Below are positions 40,643 to 50,101 of a stretch of DNA of 64,000 nucleotides, piece by piece (within the stretch, counting starts at the first letter, position 1; every line of letters begins with the position of its first letter). Where the stretch lies: positions 1 through 64,000 of the forward strand of contig JAFGVN010000051.1 in assembly GCA_016937975.1 (NCBI GenBank), in the 5' to 3' direction. The translations under genes and the position numbers were made by a program. The stretch is from Clostridia bacterium. GTDB lineage: Bacteria; Bacillota; Clostridia; Peptostreptococcales; Acidaminobacteraceae. Under the pieces are notes generated by a model. The model saw only the letters and a list, made by a program, of their open reading frames with translations, did no database searches and was not told the origin of the DNA.

Positions 40643-41766
40643 TGTTCTACTCCATTTCTACTATAATAATTACCTAATATAATCATATCATGACTTACTT
40701 TTTTAATATCCTCCAACACTTTTTTCATGGTTGGTTCATTCACATCCCCATCAATATCAATATAAAAGAGATATGCCCATGGTTTATCAACAATTGGTCG
40801 AGATTCCAACTTATGCATATTTACATTATGCTTTGCAATAACATCTAAAACTTTATACAAAGCTTTTGGTTCATGGGACAATCTTAGTATTAAACTAATT
40901 TTATTTGCTGATTTTTGTGCTTCCTTTTTCATGGCAACAATAACAAATCGAGTCGAATTAAAATCCTGATCTTGAATATCTGATTTGAGAATCGTCATAT
41001 TATAAGCATTTGCAGCCTCAACTGACCCAATTGCAGCATTATGTATATCTGAAAGTTCCATCACATGTTTAACACTTTGAGCCGTGTTAAAGTAAGTTGT
41101 TAATTGCCATTTTTTATCTGATAAGAATCTTCTGGATTGTTTAAAGCCCTGTTCATGTGAAAAAACTTGAGTAATATCTTCTAGTGTAGCACCTTTTAAA
41201 GCAATGAGATGATGTTTAATAGGTAAATAATAATCTCCCACAATTTGAACTTCATATTGTTTCATCAAATCATACACTTCATTAATTGCACCAGTTGAAC
41301 TGTTTTCTATTGGTAAAATTCCATAATCAATTTCCTGATGCAATAATGCATCAAAAACATTCTCAAATCGCTTAAAGGCCTTTTTTTCCTTTACACTTTT
41401 AAAATAATGCGTCAAAGCAATCGAACTAAATGAACCCTCTATGCCTTGAAATCCCACAACAGATTCAGAATAGTCTTTTTCAGTACTCTTTTGTTCACTT
41501 TGAATTAATTCTCGTTGATAACTTCTTGAATACTCCATCATATCTTTAAAAAAAGCTTTAATAAATCGACTATACTTTTTATTCTTCAAGTGCTTAACAT
41601 TTTTTTCAATTAAAGCAACTTCTCTTTCTTCGTCTTTTAACGGCGTACCACTTTTCATTTTGAAGGCAGCGACTTTTTCAACTACTGCCATACGTTCTTC
41701 AAATAATGCCACTAATTTTTCATCAATTTCATCGATTGTACGTCTTAAACTTTCTATATTTCCCAT
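40639..41766 (-). CDS. pheA: Bifunctional chorismate mutase / prephenate dehydratase
   Basis: A 375-residue P-protein of phenylalanine synthesis. Residues 1-85: AroQ-type mutase ('[20 protein letters not shown]'). About 100-280: prephenate dehydratase ('[19 protein letters not shown]', '[21 protein letters not shown]', 'NSTRFVIVA' with the TRF motif). About 288-365: regulatory ACT domain ('[34 protein letters not shown]', the ESRP phenylalanine-binding motif). All three modules are complete. Own promoter at 41801-41829; the short leader has no T-box. Confidence 0.95.
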   Translation of the reverse strand: MGNIESLRRTIDEIDEKLVALFEERMAVVEKVAAFKMKSGTPLKDEEREVALIEKNVKHLKNKKYSRFIKAFFKDMMEYSRSYQRELIQSEQKSTEKDYSESVVGFQGIEGSFSSIALTHYFKSVKEKKAFKRFENVFDALLHQEIDYGILPIENSSTGAINEVYDLMKQYEVQIVGDYYLPIKHHLIALKGATLEDITQVFSHEQGFKQSRRFLSDKKWQLTTYFNTAQSVKHVMELSDIHNAAIGSVEAANAYNMTILKSDIQDQDFNSTRFVIVAMKKEAQKSANKISLILRLSHEPKALYKVLDVIAKHNVNMHKLESRPIVDKPWAYLFYIDIDGDVNEPTMKKVLEDIKKVSHDMIILGNYYSRNGVEQ

Positions 41767-41800
41767 AACGCCCTCTAATTCTATCCAATATATTATCAGT

Positions 41801-41829
41801 AGTGTATTGGCTTTTTGAACTTATGTCAA
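41801..41829 (-). promoter_or_regulatory. pheA-mgsA promoter
   Basis: Minus-strand TTGACA-17-TACACT immediately behind the stop of the M1 peptidase gene. Confidence 0.75.
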
Positions 41830-41830
41830 G

Positions 41831-43288
41831 TTATTTCAAGTATCTATCTACAATCTCCATGACTTCCTCACCATAGACAGTTTTCAAAGTTTCAATCAAA
41901 TCTTCATATCTTAAAATCCCATATACATAGTTGCTATATAAACTTTGAACAAAGGTCTTTAACTTCTCATCACCATAAGTCTTATAGATTTCATCATACA
42001 TCAATGCTGGTGTGACATATGCAGCTACACCATATTCTGACCAATCTGCATAATCTTTTGCAGATTTTAATACGGTAATATTCTCTATACCATATTTATT
42101 TCTACGGTCTCGATAATACTTAAGTGTTCGATCATAATAGGCCTTCTTATAAACTGCCTGATCAAAATACATGGTAAAATAAGTTGTTAATCCTTCATCA
42201 ATCCAACCTTCATCAATTTCATCATCGCCTATTAAACTGTAAAACCATTGATGTACAGATTCATGTACTATGGTTTGACGCAGATTCGTAATGTCAAAAT
42301 CATAGAAATACTGATCTGAAATCATAACGAGTCCTGGATATTCCATTCCTGATGGGAATGTCGTAATAACAACACTGTAACTCTTATAGGGATAATCTCC
42401 AATGAAATCTTCATATAAGAGTAAGGTTTCTTCTGCAAAGGTCAATGCATGATCTGTCCAGTAATGATTGCTCAAGGAAGACGGATAATATAAATAAACC
42501 AAAGTGTCGTTGACAAGTTTTTCTTTGATTAAAAACTTGTCACTGAGCACAAAAGCAAAATCTCTCATCCTATCCGCTCTAAAATGATAAGTCTTATCTT
42601 CTTTTTGATACAGATAGCCTGAAGCAGATGGTATATAACCTTCCGGCAAAGTTAAAGTGACATCATAATTGGCAACCTCACTATAAAAAGGATCACCCAC
42701 ATCATAATATGGGTCCAAATTCCAACCCTCATCATCATAAACTGCAAGAATAGGATACCAGTTACCCAAGTTATAGATGCCTTGGATACTTCCAAATCTT
42801 TCGGTAGTAGATGAGACTTGGATTACAAAATCCATTTCAATCATATAATCTTCACCAGGAATCAAATCAAAGGGAAGTTTCAACACCGTATCTATGGGTT
42901 CATAAGAATACTCTATTGTTTTCCCATTAATAAGAACGTTCTTAATCTCAATAGAACCTTCTTGCGTCATTGCTTTTGTAACCTCTTGATCAAATAGTGA
43001 AGGATGACTGCTGCTTTTAAAAGCGTTTGGATAAACATGAAGATACAACGCCTCCAGTGCTTCTGTTTCATCATAATGATATGTAATGGTTTCTTTACCA
43101 ATTAATTGATCTTTCTCATCATCAAGGGTTACTTCAATATCGTAATAATTTAAAGTGTTATCTGTAAAATCACTGAGTTCTTGAACTGTTAATGTCACAT
43201 TCTCAATAGGTTCACTTGTATAGACGTCCTCATTGTTAGAGCATCCCACTAAAAAGAAGACCATCACGAGTATCCATATTCTTTTCAT
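41831..43288 (-). CDS. M1-family metallopeptidase lipoprotein
   Basis: A 485-residue surface lipoprotein. Signal with lipobox 'VFFLVGCSNNED' (Cys near residue 16). The N-terminal beta-domain resembles M1 aminopeptidases and a gluzincin catalytic domain follows: 'GMEYPGLVMIS' (the GxMEN-like exopeptidase strand, here altered to GMEYPG), 'VHESVHQWFYSLIGDDEIDEGWIDEGLTTYF' with HExxH-18-E. It lacks the C-terminal domains of full M1 enzymes. Start at the ATG at 43288, giving a clean signal. Likely role is peptide scavenging or cell-surface processing. Confidence 0.9.
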   Translation of the reverse strand: MKRIWILVMVFFLVGCSNNEDVYTSEPIENVTLTVQELSDFTDNTLNYYDIEVTLDDEKDQLIGKETITYHYDETEALEALYLHVYPNAFKSSSHPSLFDQEVTKAMTQEGSIEIKNVLINGKTIEYSYEPIDTVLKLPFDLIPGEDYMIEMDFVIQVSSTTERFGSIQGIYNLGNWYPILAVYDDEGWNLDPYYDVGDPFYSEVANYDVTLTLPEGYIPSASGYLYQKEDKTYHFRADRMRDFAFVLSDKFLIKEKLVNDTLVYLYYPSSLSNHYWTDHALTFAEETLLLYEDFIGDYPYKSYSVVITTFPSGMEYPGLVMISDQYFYDFDITNLRQTIVHESVHQWFYSLIGDDEIDEGWIDEGLTTYFTMYFDQAVYKKAYYDRTLKYYRDRRNKYGIENITVLKSAKDYADWSEYGVAAYVTPALMYDEIYKTYGDEKLKTFVQSLYSNYVYGILRYEDLIETLKTVYGEEVMEIVDRYLK

Positions 43289-43312
43289 CTCTATCAACCT
43301 CATTTCATATGC

Positions 43313-43335
43313 AAAAGATGAAGCTATGCTTCATC
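43313..43335 (-). terminator. Terminator of the Lrp-family gene
   Basis: GATGAAGC-N3-GCTTCATC stem then TTTT on the minus strand, overlapping the stop. Confidence 0.75.
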
Positions 43336-43782
43336 AATTAAATCTTCATCTATAACGATTCTGTGACTATCCTTAGCCGTTGATAAGACAAGATAGGTAT
43401 ATGTATTTTTAGCAAAATGATTGATTTCGTCAATCAAGTGTTCCAAATGTGAAGAATTTTGAGCTCTTACCTTGACTAAAAAACATGTATTACCAGTAAC
43501 CTTATGTACTTCCACAACCTCATTCATCTCAGCCAAACGATCAGCCATCTCTTTAATTTCCAAATTACCAACAGGGACTGTAATAAAGGCAGTCATATCC
43601 ATGCCTACTTTTGAAGCATCAATTATTGCTGTATAGCCTTTGATAATGCCTTCATTTTCAAGTTTTTTTACCCGTTCTTTTGTAGCAGTTGTTGATAATC
43701 CTATCATTCTACCTAACTCTGCAATACTTAACTTACCATTTATCTGAAGTTCTGTGAGTATTTCATAATCATACTTATCCAT
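43324..43782 (-). CDS. Lrp/AsnC family transcriptional regulator
   Basis: A 152-residue regulator. N-terminal winged HTH (residues 3-60: 'DYEILTELQINGKLSIAELGRMIGLSTTATKERVKKLENEGII' region) and a C-terminal RAM/ligand domain at about 65-145 ('VEVHKVTGNTCFLVKVRAQNSSHLEHLI'). Lrp proteins sense amino acids as octamers; the ligand here is unknown. GAAAGG precedes the ATG at 43782, so the longer frame to 43824 is rejected. Control of the adjacent peptidase or of pheA is possible but not shown. Confidence 0.9.
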   Translation of the reverse strand: MDKYDYEILTELQINGKLSIAELGRMIGLSTTATKERVKKLENEGIIKGYTAIIDASKVGMDMTAFITVPVGNLEIKEMADRLAEMNEVVEVHKVTGNTCFLVKVRAQNSSHLEHLIDEINHFAKNTYTYLVLSTAKDSHRIVIDEDLIDEA

Positions 43783-43910
43783 GTAAAATCCTTTCTTTCC
43801 AATTAATTCACCCAGATTTATCATAACATAATTTCAATTTGAAAACCATTAAGGCTACATTATTCCTAGTTTCCAATTCCTGTGTTATACTGATTGACAA
43901 GGAGATTAAT

Positions 43911-44453
43911 ATGAAAACAATCTATGTATATACTGATGGAGCTTGCTCAGGCAATCAATATGATAATAATATAGGTGGCTATGGTGCTATATTGCAATAT
44001 GGTCCACATAAAAAAGAAATCTATGGTGGCGAAAAAAATACCACCAACAATAGAATGGAGCTTCTAGCCATTATAGAAGCATTGAAGCTTATCAAAGAAG
44101 AAGATATCTATTTAGAAATCTATTCGGACAGTTCATATGTAGTAGAATGTTTTGTCCAAGGCTGGTTCTTGAACTGGGAAAAAAACGGTTGGAAAACATC
44201 AAAGAAAACCCCCGTTGAAAATCAAGAGTTATGGATGACTTTAATTCAGTTAGTCAGGTCTTTTCATGAAGTTAAGTTTTACAGAGTTAAGGGTCATTTG
44301 GATTTGAATAAGCAGGCAGAAGTTAAAAAGTGGTATGAAAAATTCACTGCTCAGAAAAACATTTCTTATGAAGATTATACCTATTTGGTAACTATGAACA
44401 ATCGAGCAGACGAATTGGCAAATATTGCCATGGATGAAATCAAGACAAAATAA
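43911..44453 (+). CDS. rnhA: Ribonuclease H (type 1)
   Basis: A 180-residue enzyme cleaving the RNA of RNA-DNA hybrids. All four catalytic acids are visible: Asp in 'YTDGACSGN', Glu in 'NRMELLAIIEAL', Asp in 'YSDSSYVV' and Asp in 'NNRADELAN'. 'GWKTSKKTPVENQELW' is the handle region. An insertion of about 30 residues ('LNKQAEVKKWYEKF' onward) before the last motif is typical of clostridial RnhA. AAGGAG lies 7 bases before the ATG at 43911. Confidence 0.93.
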   Translation: MKTIYVYTDGACSGNQYDNNIGGYGAILQYGPHKKEIYGGEKNTTNNRMELLAIIEALKLIKEEDIYLEIYSDSSYVVECFVQGWFLNWEKNGWKTSKKTPVENQELWMTLIQLVRSFHEVKFYRVKGHLDLNKQAEVKKWYEKFTAQKNISYEDYTYLVTMNNRADELANIAMDEIKTK

Positions 44454-44480
44454 TAAAGTACCCAATTGGGTACTTATTTT
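44454..44480. terminator. Bidirectional terminator
   Basis: AAGTACCC-AATT-GGGTACTT with A-rich and T-rich flanks between convergent rnhA and the 44481-44915 gene. Confidence 0.88.
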
Positions 44481-44915
44481 TTATAATCTTGCTTTATAGA
44501 TGACTTCAGCTCTTTCTGTAATGAAATCTTCTCTTTTTTCCATCATTTTTTGTACATATTCTCCCATTTCCGGATTTATTGGCTCTAAGAATTCAGTCAT
44601 ATTTTCAAAGGTTTCAAACATATCCATGCCTGCTAATAAATAGCTCTTTGCCATATCTACTTGACACCACTCATAAAGACCATCTTCTTCTTCATAATTA
44701 TTGATGATTTCTTGATACAAGTCATTTGCTCTAAGATAATCTCTTCCATAAAGAAAGCCAATAAGATCTGCAAAGTGTTTCATTGCCCAATAATATACTT
44801 TGGGTTCATCTTCAGAGCCTTCCAATATGAGTTTATATTGTTCTATAGCCAGCTCAAAGTTTCTTTCTTGTGTTAATTTCTGTCCTTTTTCTATTTCCAA
44901 TTTCCAATCCATCAT
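44481..44915 (-). CDS. Uncharacterised TPR-like helical protein
   Basis: A 144-residue acidic, all-helical cytosolic protein. Residues about 7-40 ('GQKLTQERNFELAIEQYKLIL') and about 75-110 read like tetratricopeptide helices pairing by A-x-x-Q/Y positions. No catalytic motif. GGAG precedes two adjacent ATGs (44915, 44912) and either may start. Possibly a protein-protein adaptor; partner unknown. Confidence 0.7.
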   Translation of the reverse strand: MMDWKLEIEKGQKLTQERNFELAIEQYKLILEGSEDEPKVYYWAMKHFADLIGFLYGRDYLRANDLYQEIINNYEEEDGLYEWCQVDMAKSYLLAGMDMFETFENMTEFLEPINPEMGEYVQKMMEKREDFITERAEVIYKARL

Positions 44916-44975
44916 ATATCTCCTTCCATAGTCTATTATATTATATCATTGAATTTAATTTTGAAGAAGAAAACC

Positions 44976-45002
44976 AAAAAAGAACAGGTAAAACCTGTTC
45001 TT
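44976..45002 (-). terminator. Terminator of the marR-ABC exporter operon
   Basis: AAGAACAGGT-AAA-ACCTGTTCTT stem with T6 on the minus strand. Confidence 0.9.
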
Positions 45003-47049
45003 AAGCTGTATGTTCAAATTGTGAATAGTATAGGCTTGCATAAAAACCATTTTGCTTTAATAGATTTTCATGATTACCTTGTTCAATAATATCACCATCT
45101 TTCATAACGAAGATGATATCTGCATCTCTAATGGTTGAAAGTCTGTGAGCAATGATGAAACTCGTTCTACCTTCCATCAATCGATCCATCGCTCTTTGAA
45201 TTTGAACTTCAGTTCTTGTATCGACAGAACTTGTCGCTTCGTCGAGGATTAATATTTTTGGATCTTTCAGTATTGTTCTCGCTATGGTTAACAGCTGCTT
45301 TTGACCTTCTGAAATATTGTTTATATCTTCATTGATAATCATATTATAGCCGTCTGGCAGCATATGAATAAAGGTATCCGCATGGGCTGCTTTTGCCGCT
45401 TGTATGACTTCTTCATCTGTAGCATCTAAACGACCATAGCGGATGTTTTCCATAATAGATGTATTGTAAAGCCAAGTATCTTGTAATACCATACCTAATT
45501 GACTTCTTAGATCATATCTTGTCATATCATTGATATTTTCACCATCTATTTTAATTTGACCAGATTGTAAATCATAGAAACGCATTAGTAATTTTACTAT
45601 CGTTGTTTTACCTGCACCCGTTGGTCCTACAATGGCAACTTTTTGACCTGATTTAACTTCAGCATTAAAGTTATTGATAATGATTTGCTCATCATTATAG
45701 CCAAAGCGAACATTTTCAAAGGAAACTTTACCATCTAAGTGATCAACACTCTCTAAATTCGATTCATCAGCAAGTTCTTCATCTTCCTCGAGGAATTCAA
45801 AGATTCTTTCAGCAGCAGCAACTGTTTGTTGCAATACATTGGAAATGTTCGCCAACTGTGACAGTGGCTGCGTAAAGTTTCTTGTATACTGAATAAAGGC
45901 TTGAATATCACCTACTTGGATAGTACCTTTGATTACCAATGTACCTCCTAAGATTGATACCAAAACATATCCGATGTTACCAATAATATTCATCATAGGC
46001 ATCATCATACCTGATAAAAACTGAGATTTCCAAGCACTCGTGTGTAACTCATCATTTAATCTTGAGAATGTTTCGATACTCTTTTCTTCACCATTAAAAG
46101 CTTTAACAACTAAGTGTGACCCATACATTTCTTCAATATGTCCATTGACATGACCCAAATACTCTTGTTGACGTTTAAAATATTTCTGTGAACGCTTCAC
46201 AATAAACATCACGCTGAACATCGTTAATGGCAATATCAACAGTGCTACAAGAGTCATCACAACTGAAATAGATAACATCATTACCAAAATACCTACAACG
46301 GTTGTGAGTGATGTAATGAGTTGAGATAAACTTTGATTCAAAGTCTGATTAAAGGTTTCAACGTCATTTGTCATTCTCGAAAGAACTTCACCATGACTGG
46401 TTTGATCAAAATACTTAAGTGGTAATTTATTGATTTTCTCAGCAATATTTTTTCTTAAATTATAACTAATTCTCATCGAAACGCCTGACATCATATATCT
46501 CTGAATATAACTGAATATAGAGCTTAAAATATATAATCCCAATAGCGTTAAAAGTACCATTTCAATATAATCAAAATTAATACCTACGCCACCTTTTAAA
46601 GATGAAATAAAACCTGTAAAAATTTCTGTAGTTACTTTACCCATGAGCTTTGGACCAACAATTCCAAAAATTGCACTTGCCATAGCAAAGATAATTACAG
46701 TAATAATGATTGTACGGTATGCTTTTAAATAGCTCAGAAGCTTTTTCATGGTACCTTTAAAGTCTTTTGCTTTCTTAACTGGGCCCATCATACCATGTGC
46801 TCCCGGACCACCTCTTCCTGGACCTCTTTGTGCACCGATTTTCTTTAAATCTTCTTGTATCAATCCTTTTTCTTTTAATTCCCTCTGCAACTCCTCAGGA
46901 CTTAATTCTTTTGTTAAATGTTGGTTTAAAACTTCTGTTTCAAAACCTTTTTTTGATAGATATTCTCTAATTTGCTCATCTGACATACCCATAGAACGCA
47001 TACGTTCTATTTTCTTTAAAGGAGATGATTTATCTTTTTTTCTACTCAT
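45001..47049 (-). CDS. Heterodimeric ABC exporter half with canonical ATPase residues and a long N-terminal extension
   Basis: A 682-residue half-transporter: about 110 charged residues first ('MSRKKDKSSPLKKIERM' onward, with a Gly/Pro/Arg-rich patch), then six helices (about 112-390) and a nucleotide-binding domain (about 430-680). Walker A 'VGPTGAGKTTIVKLL', Walker B 'ILILDEATSSVD' and H-loop 'IIAHRLST' are canonical, but the signature reads 'ISEGQKQ' instead of LSGGQ. With its partner this builds one active and one degenerate ATP site. Four-base overlap with the partner gene. Drug or lipid export under MarR control is inferred. Confidence 0.93.
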   Translation of the reverse strand: MSRKKDKSSPLKKIERMRSMGMSDEQIREYLSKKGFETEVLNQHLTKELSPEELQRELKEKGLIQEDLKKIGAQRGPGRGGPGAHGMMGPVKKAKDFKGTMKKLLSYLKAYRTIIITVIIFAMASAIFGIVGPKLMGKVTTEIFTGFISSLKGGVGINFDYIEMVLLTLLGLYILSSIFSYIQRYMMSGVSMRISYNLRKNIAEKINKLPLKYFDQTSHGEVLSRMTNDVETFNQTLNQSLSQLITSLTTVVGILVMMLSISVVMTLVALLILPLTMFSVMFIVKRSQKYFKRQQEYLGHVNGHIEEMYGSHLVVKAFNGEEKSIETFSRLNDELHTSAWKSQFLSGMMMPMMNIIGNIGYVLVSILGGTLVIKGTIQVGDIQAFIQYTRNFTQPLSQLANISNVLQQTVAAAERIFEFLEEDEELADESNLESVDHLDGKVSFENVRFGYNDEQIIINNFNAEVKSGQKVAIVGPTGAGKTTIVKLLMRFYDLQSGQIKIDGENINDMTRYDLRSQLGMVLQDTWLYNTSIMENIRYGRLDATDEEVIQAAKAAHADTFIHMLPDGYNMIINEDINNISEGQKQLLTIARTILKDPKILILDEATSSVDTRTEVQIQRAMDRLMEGRTSFIIAHRLSTIRDADIIFVMKDGDIIEQGNHENLLKQNGFYASLYYSQFEHTA

Positions 47050-49229
47050 GACAACTCCTCCTTTGTTAATTGAGTACTTGCAATTTCATAGTAAGTATCA
47101 CATGACTTCAACAGTTCCTCATGTGTACCTATGCCTACCATTTTGCCATCTTCCAACACAATGATTTGATCTGCATTCATAATGGTTGAAACTCTTTGAG
47201 CAATGACAATCATGGTTTTATCTGAAGCATATTCGTGTAATGCTTTTCTTAACTGTGCATCTGTCTTAAAGTCAAGGGCTGAAAAACTATCATCAAAGAT
47301 AAAAATTTCTGGTTTTTTTACTAATGCTCTTGCAATAGACAATCTCTGTTTTTGTCCACCTGAGTAGTTTTGTCCACCTTGTGCAACCAATTTGTTTAAG
47401 CCTTCCTCACCTTGAATAATCTCTGAACCTTGTGCAATTTCCATGGCTTGAGTTAGTTCTTCTACAGTTGCATTTTCTTTACCATACTTTAAATTTGAAG
47501 TAATTGAGCCACTAAACAAGTATGATTTTTGAGGTACATATCCTATTTGTGCTCTTAAATCTTCTTGAGTAAGTTCTTTTACATTGACACCTGAAACTTC
47601 AATTGAACCTTCCGTAGCATCATAAAATCTATTAATCAGATTAACGAGTGTTGTCTTACCTGCACCAGTTGATCCAATAATTGCAGTCATTTGACCTGGT
47701 TTAGCTTCAAAACTGATATCCTTTAGCATACAAGTATCAGCACCTGGATATTTAAATTTAACATTCTTAAATTGTACTAAACCTTTTTTATTCACTTCTG
47801 GTTTAGATGGTTGCTGAGGATCAAGAATTGTAATATCAGTTTCCAAAACATCTGCAATTCTCGCTGCTGATACAGAAGCTCTAGGCACCATAATAAACAT
47901 CATAGATAACATTAAGAAGGACATAATAATTTGCATTGCATATTGCATATATGCCATCATGTCACCAACTTGCATATTTGCATCCGCAATTTCTTTTGCA
48001 CCAAGCCATATAATCATAACCATAACACCATTCATGACAAACATCATTACTGGGAACAAAAGTGCCATTAAACGATTGACAAACAAGTTGATTTTTGTTA
48101 ATTCTTCGTTAGTTTCATCAAAACGACTTTCTTCAAATTTCTGAGTATTAAAGGCTCTAATAACCAACATACCGGATAAATGCTCTCTGATAATTAGATT
48201 AACCTTATCTACCATCTTTTGAATCATTTTAAATTTAGGTAGAGCAATTGTAAAGAGTATTCCTATTACCATCATTAAAATAATAACAGCCAATGCAATG
48301 ATCCAAGACATTGAAACATTTTTATCAAGGGCTCTAATAACACCACCGATTCCCATTAATGGGGCATAGAACACCATACGAATCATAAGAACCAAAATGT
48401 TCTGTACTTGTGTAATGTCATTTGTACTTCTTGTTATTAAGGACGCCGTAGAGAATTTATCAAATTCTGTATTTGAAAAACTCAATACCCGTTTGAAAAC
48501 ATCATTCCTTAGGTTTCTTGCAACGCCTGCACCAATTCTTGCAGCAAAGAAACCAACTGCAATTGAACTCAATGCACCAATTAATGTTATAACCAGCATC
48601 AATGCACCAGTTTTTATAATAAATTTACTTTGCATATTGCCAATATCAACGCCAATTTCTTCATAATATGTCTTTACCATGTTGATATTCATTTGACTTG
48701 CCAATTCATCACTCATGCCAGACATGTTATTAGACATACCACTTAAAATCTCACCACGAGCTTCAGCAGGCATATTAAGTAATATTGAAATAACATCCGA
48801 TCCAGCAGGAATCTTCTGGTCATTAAAGATCATATCCTCTCCGCTGTTCATTTGAATACGAATAGAGATAATCATATTAAATGCTGGTGTAATTGAAGTT
48901 TTATATGCTTTTTCTTCATCAGCATTTAAGTCTTTTAAAACATATAGGGGTTGATCGAGTTTGAAATCGTGATTTTCAGAATAGCTATAATAGGTCTCTA
49001 ACAACTCTATTGATCCATCATCTAAAAATTCTTTCAAGATTTCATAATCATTTACAGTTAATATTTCAGGAATTTCCTCTTCAACACCGCTTTGTTGAAT
49101 ACCAATATTAACGATTTTTGATAAGTAATCTGGCAATGCCAAATCCATTTGCGCTTGAACATATAATAATCCAATTGCGATTAAAAGTAACAAGATAAAT
49201 GGCTTGATATACGATTTAAGCCTTAACAT
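47046..49229 (-). CDS. Heterodimeric ABC exporter half with degenerate ATPase residues
   Basis: A 727-residue half-transporter. Helix 1 at about 11-27 is followed by a large extracellular insertion (about 35-185) before the remaining five helices, then the nucleotide-binding domain (about 475-720). Walker A 'IGSTGAGKTTLVNLI' and signature 'YSGGQKQRLSIA' are intact, but Walker B is 'IFIFDDSFSALD', with Asp for the catalytic Glu, and the H-loop is 'IAQRVST', with Gln for His. These defects fall in the same composite site as the partner's altered signature, as in TM287/288-type exporters. Second gene of the operon. Confidence 0.93.
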   Translation of the reverse strand: MLRLKSYIKPFILLLLIAIGLLYVQAQMDLALPDYLSKIVNIGIQQSGVEEEIPEILTVNDYEILKEFLDDGSIELLETYYSYSENHDFKLDQPLYVLKDLNADEEKAYKTSITPAFNMIISIRIQMNSGEDMIFNDQKIPAGSDVISILLNMPAEARGEILSGMSNNMSGMSDELASQMNINMVKTYYEEIGVDIGNMQSKFIIKTGALMLVITLIGALSSIAVGFFAARIGAGVARNLRNDVFKRVLSFSNTEFDKFSTASLITRSTNDITQVQNILVLMIRMVFYAPLMGIGGVIRALDKNVSMSWIIALAVIILMMVIGILFTIALPKFKMIQKMVDKVNLIIREHLSGMLVIRAFNTQKFEESRFDETNEELTKINLFVNRLMALLFPVMMFVMNGVMVMIIWLGAKEIADANMQVGDMMAYMQYAMQIIMSFLMLSMMFIMVPRASVSAARIADVLETDITILDPQQPSKPEVNKKGLVQFKNVKFKYPGADTCMLKDISFEAKPGQMTAIIGSTGAGKTTLVNLINRFYDATEGSIEVSGVNVKELTQEDLRAQIGYVPQKSYLFSGSITSNLKYGKENATVEELTQAMEIAQGSEIIQGEEGLNKLVAQGGQNYSGGQKQRLSIARALVKKPEIFIFDDSFSALDFKTDAQLRKALHEYASDKTMIVIAQRVSTIMNADQIIVLEDGKMVGIGTHEELLKSCDTYYEIASTQLTKEELS

Positions 49230-49237
49230 TCATTCAC

Positions 49238-49654
49238 CTACTCTTCCAGTTTGTTCAAAATTTCCATTATGCCTATAAAATGTTCTTTTAAAGCTTGTTG
49301 ATCTTCATTTGTTAAAGGTGCCAATCTCTCTCTAATGGTCTCCAACATGGCTTTTTTATGGTTTTTAACCTCAATCATTCCTTTCTCGGTGATATAAAGG
49401 TTAATTTGTCGCCTATCATTCTCATCTCTTTCTCGTTTCAAATAGTTTTCTTCAATCAAACCATTTACAGCAGTGGTCATGTTCGGTTTGGAAATATGCA
49501 ATTTGTCACAATAGTATTTCATAGGTTTACCATTATGATCTGCAATCACAAATAGAATTCGATTTGTTTGACCATGCAGTTTCTTATTTTTAAAAATCTT
49601 TTTGTGTACGAGAGGAAATAACCCGATAAAATATTCTTCAATTGACTTGTCCAT
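49238..49654 (-). CDS. MarR-family transcriptional regulator
   Basis: A 138-residue winged-helix dimer. HTH 'KYYCDKLHISKPNMTTAVNGLIEENYLKRERDENDRRQINLYIT' region at about residues 42-85, with the wing 'RDENDRRQ' intact. It is the first gene of the ABC exporter operon and a long palindrome covers its promoter, so it most likely represses itself and the exporter until a toxic ligand binds. Confidence 0.93.
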   Translation of the reverse strand: MDKSIEEYFIGLFPLVHKKIFKNKKLHGQTNRILFVIADHNGKPMKYYCDKLHISKPNMTTAVNGLIEENYLKRERDENDRRQINLYITEKGMIEVKNHKKAMLETIRERLAPLTNEDQQALKEHFIGIMEILNKLEE

Positions 49655-49671
49655 GATTATCCTCCTAATTT

Positions 49672-49704
49672 AGTTATAAAATATAACAGTTATATTTTAT
49701 AACT
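49672..49704 (-). promoter_or_regulatory. MarR operator, 15-3-15 perfect palindrome
   Basis: Two 15-base perfect arms (AGTTATAAAATATAA and its complement) around CAG. It overlaps a probable -10 of the operon (TAGACA-17-TAAAAT on minus) and ends 17 bases before the marR start. Confidence 0.75.
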
Positions 49705-49821
49705 ATTATTATGCTTTGTCTACCTTTTTATATTTTCTTTATATTTCAAAAAAAATATCCCGAAAATGAAGGTATTATTTAGCAATTACCTTACATCAAG
49801 GAATAAAAGTATTTTTTATAC

Positions 49822-49854
49822 TAAAAAACCAGCTTAAATGCATTAAGCTGGTTT
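49822..49854 (-). terminator. Terminator of rpsF-ssb-rpsR
   Basis: AAACCAGCTTAA-N5-TTAAGCTGGTTT, 12-bp perfect stem with T-run on the minus strand. The 205-base gap to marR holds this and the MarR operator only. Confidence 0.92.
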
Positions 49855-49859
49855 ATAAA

Positions 49860-50087
49860 TTATTTTGTAAATGGAATTAAAGCCATAATACGAGCTCTTT
49901 TAACTTCAATAGTTAACGCTCTTTGATGCTTAGCACAAGTACCTGTTACTCTTCTAGGTAAAATTTTACCTCTTTCAGATAAGTATCTTTGTAATTTCTT
50001 AACATCTTTATAATCGATTTTAGAATCTTTGTTTTGGCAGAATGCACAAACTTTTTTTCTTCTGCTCATTGGTTTCTTTAAACTCAT
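49860..50087 (-). CDS. rpsR: 30S ribosomal protein S18
   Basis: A 75-residue small-subunit protein. '[38 protein letters not shown]' carries the family's central signature, followed by '[23 protein letters not shown]'. Three Cys residues (two in CxxC, one in the TGTCAKHQR segment) suggest the zinc-binding form. Standard rpsF-ssb-rpsR order. Confidence 0.97.
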   Translation of the reverse strand: MSLKKPMSRRKKVCAFCQNKDSKIDYKDVKKLQRYLSERGKILPRRVTGTCAKHQRALTIEVKRARIMALIPFTK

Positions 50088-50101
50088 TGTTCTCCTCCTT
50101 C

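Noticed and set aside
41767-41830. T-box or attenuator before pheA
   Set aside because: The leader is only about 30 bases long and has no T-box sequence or Phe-rich leader peptide.
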